A stretch of 6,600 nt of DNA from Pseudomonadota bacterium. GTDB taxonomy: Bacteria; Desulfobacterota; Desulfobacteria; Desulfobacterales; Desulfobacteraceae. Positions 4,520 through 6,600 of this stretch are shown piece after piece. The position numbers and the translations under genes were made by a program. The notes under the pieces were generated by a model, which saw nothing but the letters and a program-made list of their open reading frames with translations, was not told the origin of the DNA and did not search any database. How positions within the stretch are numbered: the stretch's first letter is position 1; each line of letters begins with the position of its first letter. Location of the stretch: the NCBI GenBank assembly GCA_018812385.1, contig JAHJDU010000248.1, positions 1 through 6,600 of the forward strand. The letters run 5' to 3'.

Positions 4520-6600
4520 CTAATTGACAAAAAATTGTTTAAGCGATGTATACAAAAACCCGAGCTCCGGGGCCTCGGACAGATCAACCTCCTGATTTTG
4601 CGGGGTTTTGTTCTGTTGGGCCTTAAAGTCTACTTCCATAACCTTGAAGCTTTTTTTATCCAGTATAGCCGTTATTATTTTTGAATCATAGGTATAGGTA
4701 TTTTTGTTTTCGGTTAAGGAGACCTGCTCTCTGTTATTTCTTTTAAAAATTGAATGATTTTCCATAAAATAAGCGGAAGACCCATTTCTAAAATCAGTCT
4801 TAGAATCAGCCTCAAAGTCAGCCTCAAAATTAGATCGGGAAAGATAAAATTTGGGTTTATCCATATAGGGTGATCCGGATGTTGGACAAAAGGTGGTACA
4901 ATTGCCGCATTCATTGCAAAAATCTCCTATATTTATCACCTGATGGGTCTGGGAAACAGTAAATGCACCAACCTGCTCTACAATGGCGGTGTCATTTTTA
5001 TAAATTGCTTTATATGTCTGGGCCTTGAAAGGCGCAACCTTGTATGACACATTTGCACGATTGGGACAAACAGTTGTGCAGGTATTGCAGAGTGTATCGC
5101 AGGAAAGGCACCTAGCGGCTTCTTCAATTGCCATATCTTTTGTCATTGTCCGGGAAACAAGGTCAAATCCGGACCGTTGTGATAACCTGAAGGTCACACG
5201 CAGATCTGTTTCCAGAAGATCAGGACCAAATATTCTTGCGGCCAATTTTTCATCAAGCTTGTCTAGGTCCCTTTCCTGGGATTTAGGGTCAAAAAAAACG
5301 TTGCCGGAAATAGCTGCATCCGCCATGATGCTGTTAACCGCTTTCTGACCATCTCCAATGGCTCTGATCAGGGTGGATGCACCCCTTATGGCATCACCGC
5401 CGGCATAAACCTTTCCCAGGTTTGTCTGGTGTGTTTTGGGGTCAGTTGTAAATTCCTGTTCTTTTAAAAAGGGAATAACAACCTGTTGACCAATGGCGGA
5501 GATAATCGTGTCTGTTTTAATTACAAATCCAGAGCCTTCAATGACAACCGGCCTGGGTCTTCCGCTTGAATCGGGTTGTACCAGAGACATTCTATGGCAT
5601 CTTATCCCTGACACCCGGCCGTTTTTTGATATAACATTTTGAGGAGCCACCAGCTCTTGAATCTGAATGCCTTCTGCCATTACCGCATCGATTTCTTCCA
5701 GGTCTGCCGGCATTTGCCTTATGCTTCGCCGGTATAAAATAGTGACTTTTCCCTTTTCCCCTGCCATCCTTTTTGCAGCCCGGGATGCATCCATGGCTGA
5801 ATTTCCGCCACCAATAACCACAATATTCTTTCCTATTTTATTGCCTTTCCCTTGTCTTAACCCTCCTAAAAATTCAAGCTGGTCATATACCCCTTTGGCA
5901 TCGGCACCGGGAACATCAAGCGGATACGCTTTCGTGGCTCCCACGCCAATATATACATAATCATATTTTTCTTTGATTGCCGCAAAAGCTGCCTTGTCAA
6001 TATTTTTTCCATAGTGAACATTAACTCCCAGAGAAATGATTCTGTCAATATCCTTTTGGATGCTCAAATCATCAAGCCTGAAGCTGGGAATAGCATCTGC
6101 CGCCATTCCACCGGCAAAATCCTTTGCCTCGAAAATATCCACGTTAAATCCGTTCATCCGCAGGAAATAAGCGGCACTGAATCCACTGGGCCCGCCACCG
6201 ATTACTGCGGCCTTCAGATGATTATTTTCCAGAGGTTTCATCTCGGGAATTTCCAAACTGTTTTGCGCAACAAACCGTTTGATTTCCCTGATTTGAAGGG
6301 GAGAGTCATAATTGATCCGGGTACATTTTCGGGTACAGGGATGATCACAGACCATGCCCTGGACATTGGGGAACGGATTGGTTTGAAGAATGACGCGAAA
6401 TGCCTCTTCAAACATGCCTTTTGATGTATAATACATATAGGATGGTACATCCTGGCCAGCAGGGCAGGTGGCTTTGCAGGGCGCATGGATACAGTCAAAA
6501 GGATCAAGTTTCCGGCTGGTTTTTATGGTTGACCAGGGAAAGTTTTTTTTCCGGTATTTTTTACTATTTTTTACTATTTCTGCATAAGCCTTGAGATTGA
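4520..6600 (-). CDS. ygfK: YgfK-family FAD/NAD(P)/Fe-S oxidoreductase (partial, N-terminus beyond right edge)
   Basis: C-terminal 692 codons of a protein that is about 1030 aa in E. coli. The frame is open to the right edge, and family motifs continue upstream of the ATG at 6436, so that ATG is not the start. Numbering visible residues from the edge: an [4Fe-4S] dihydropyrimidine-dehydrogenase/GltD-type domain with CIHAPCKATCPAGQDVPSY (36-54) and CDHPCTRKC (84-92); an FAD Rossmann motif AAVIGGGPSG (130-139); an NAD(P) motif VVIGGGNSAMD (260-270); VYAGGD (397-402); then two C-terminal Fe-S motifs, CLSCDTLCNTCTTVCP (497-512) and CNECGNCTTFCP (561-572). This order is that of YgfK ('putative selenate reductase'), not GltD or PreT, which lack the C-terminal ferredoxin part. 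The true reaction is uncertain; a role in maturing or accepting electrons from the selenium-dependent hydroxylase is inferred from known gene neighbourhoods. An 18-bp repeat (466-472) and a 12-bp triple repeat (591-603) interrupt it. Confidence 0.9.
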   Translation of the reverse strand, partial: NLKAYAEIVKNSKKYRKKNFPWSTIKTSRKLDPFDCIHAPCKATCPAGQDVPSYMYYTSKGMFEEAFRVILQTNPFPNVQGMVCDHPCTRKCTRINYDSPLQIREIKRFVAQNSLEIPEMKPLENNHLKAAVIGGGPSGFSAAYFLRMNGFNVDIFEAKDFAGGMAADAIPSFRLDDLSIQKDIDRIISLGVNVHYGKNIDKAAFAAIKEKYDYVYIGVGATKAYPLDVPGADAKGVYDQLEFLGGLRQGKGNKIGKNIVVIGGGNSAMDASRAAKRMAGEKGKVTILYRRSIRQMPADLEEIDAVMAEGIQIQELVAPQNVISKNGRVSGIRCHRMSLVQPDSSGRPRPVVIEGSGFVIKTDTIISAIGQQVVIPFLKEQEFTTDPKTHQTNLGKVYAGGDAIRGASTLIRAIGDGQKAVNSIMADAAISGNVFFDPKSQERDLDKLDEKLAARIFGPDLLETDLRVTFRLSQRSGFDLVSRTMTKDMAIEEAARCLSCDTLCNTCTTVCPNRANVSYKVAPFKAQTYKAIYKNDTAIVEQVGAFTVSQTHQVINIGDFCNECGNCTTFCPTSGSPYMDKPKFYLSRSNFEADFEADSKTDFRNGSSAYFMENHSIFKRNNREQVSLTENKNTYTYDSKIITAILDKKSFKVMEVDFKAQQNKTPQNQEVDLSEAPELGFLYTSLKQFFVN
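4792..4827. repeat. 12-bp x3 tandem repeat in the ygfK tail
   Basis: Plus-strand units AATCAGTCTTAG, AATCAGCCTCAA and AGTCAGCCTCAA. On the minus strand they produce a four-residue period, FEAD-FEAD-SKTD-F (visible residues 591-603), just after the second C-terminal Fe-S motif. The sequence is unrelated to the repeat in the deaminase gene, but the period is the same. Confidence 0.75.
5184..5201. repeat. Single 18-bp repeat unit inside ygfK
   Basis: AACCTGAAGGTCACACGC on the plus strand differs from the first xdhA unit at two positions. Including the preceding AT, 16 consecutive bases (5182-5197) equal 3972-3987. On the minus strand it is read in a different frame from the xdhA copies, giving RVTFRL, in a linker between the reductase part and the C-terminal Fe-S motifs. 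Confidence 0.7.
6555..6580. repeat. 10-bp AT-rich tandem repeat in ygfK
   Basis: TATTTTTTAC occurs twice (6555-6564 and 6565-6574), followed by a partial third copy TATTTC. It encodes a Lys-rich, probably surface-exposed segment (IVKNSKKYRKK) upstream of the first Cys motif. The period is not a multiple of three, so a copy-number change would shift the frame. Confidence 0.55.

Noticed and set aside
6014..6424. Plus-strand open frame of 136 codons, the longest antisense one
   Set aside because: Antisense to conserved FAD and Fe-S motifs of YgfK; no recognisable domain and no convincing ribosome site.
6434..6436. ATG as the start of the YgfK protein
   Set aside because: The frame stays open to the window edge and encodes the conserved CxxxxCxxxCP...DVPSY motif upstream, so this Met is internal.
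6543..6550. T-run as an intrinsic terminator
   Set aside because: No GC-rich stem precedes it and it lies inside an open, conserved coding frame.
4520..6600. Glutamate synthase small subunit or dihydropyrimidine dehydrogenase subunit PreT
   Set aside because: The reductase core is shared, but the length, the two C-terminal Fe-S motifs and the xdh neighbours point to YgfK.

Overview
The window holds five genes, all on the minus strand and reading right to left. They are packed head to tail as one apparent operon: ygfK (entering from the right edge, partial), xdhA, xdhB, xdhC, and an 8-oxoguanine deaminase-type amidohydrolase (leaving through the left edge, partial). Junctions are 21 bp, an 8-bp overlap, 0 bp and 7 bp. 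No stretch over 25 bp lacks a coding sequence. I see no RNA gene, promoter, terminator, mobile element or CRISPR array. The promoter should lie beyond position 6600 and the operon end before position 1.

The genes fit together as a purine-oxidation module. XdhA (molybdenum subunit), XdhB (FAD subunit) and XdhC (2x[2Fe-2S] subunit) match the three-subunit xanthine dehydrogenase of the E. coli XdhABC type, in the same gene order. It would oxidise hypoxanthine and xanthine to urate. YgfK is a large FAD/NAD(P)/Fe-S oxidoreductase, often labelled 'putative selenate reductase subunit', known from gene neighbourhoods of selenium-dependent molybdenum hydroxylases. The last gene matches the 8-oxoguanine deaminase branch of the amidohydrolases, which also yields urate. 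The module would therefore feed urate from two sides. A selenium requirement is inferred from YgfK only; no selD, yqeB or yqeC is visible.

The organism is probably an anaerobic or facultative bacterium of middling GC. The purine/YgfK genes plus a dispersed short repeat make a Desulfobacterota-like sulfate reducer plausible. That is a weak guess, and Clostridia or enterobacteria-like hosts carry similar operons.

The least expected content is repeat DNA inside the genes. An 18-bp unit (AACCTGAAGGTCACRCGT) occurs twice in tandem in xdhA and once in ygfK, in the same DNA orientation but read in different frames. In xdhA it coincides with about 12 residues that appear extra relative to E. coli XdhA. 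Two unrelated 12-bp triple repeats add low-complexity residues to the deaminase and to the YgfK tail.
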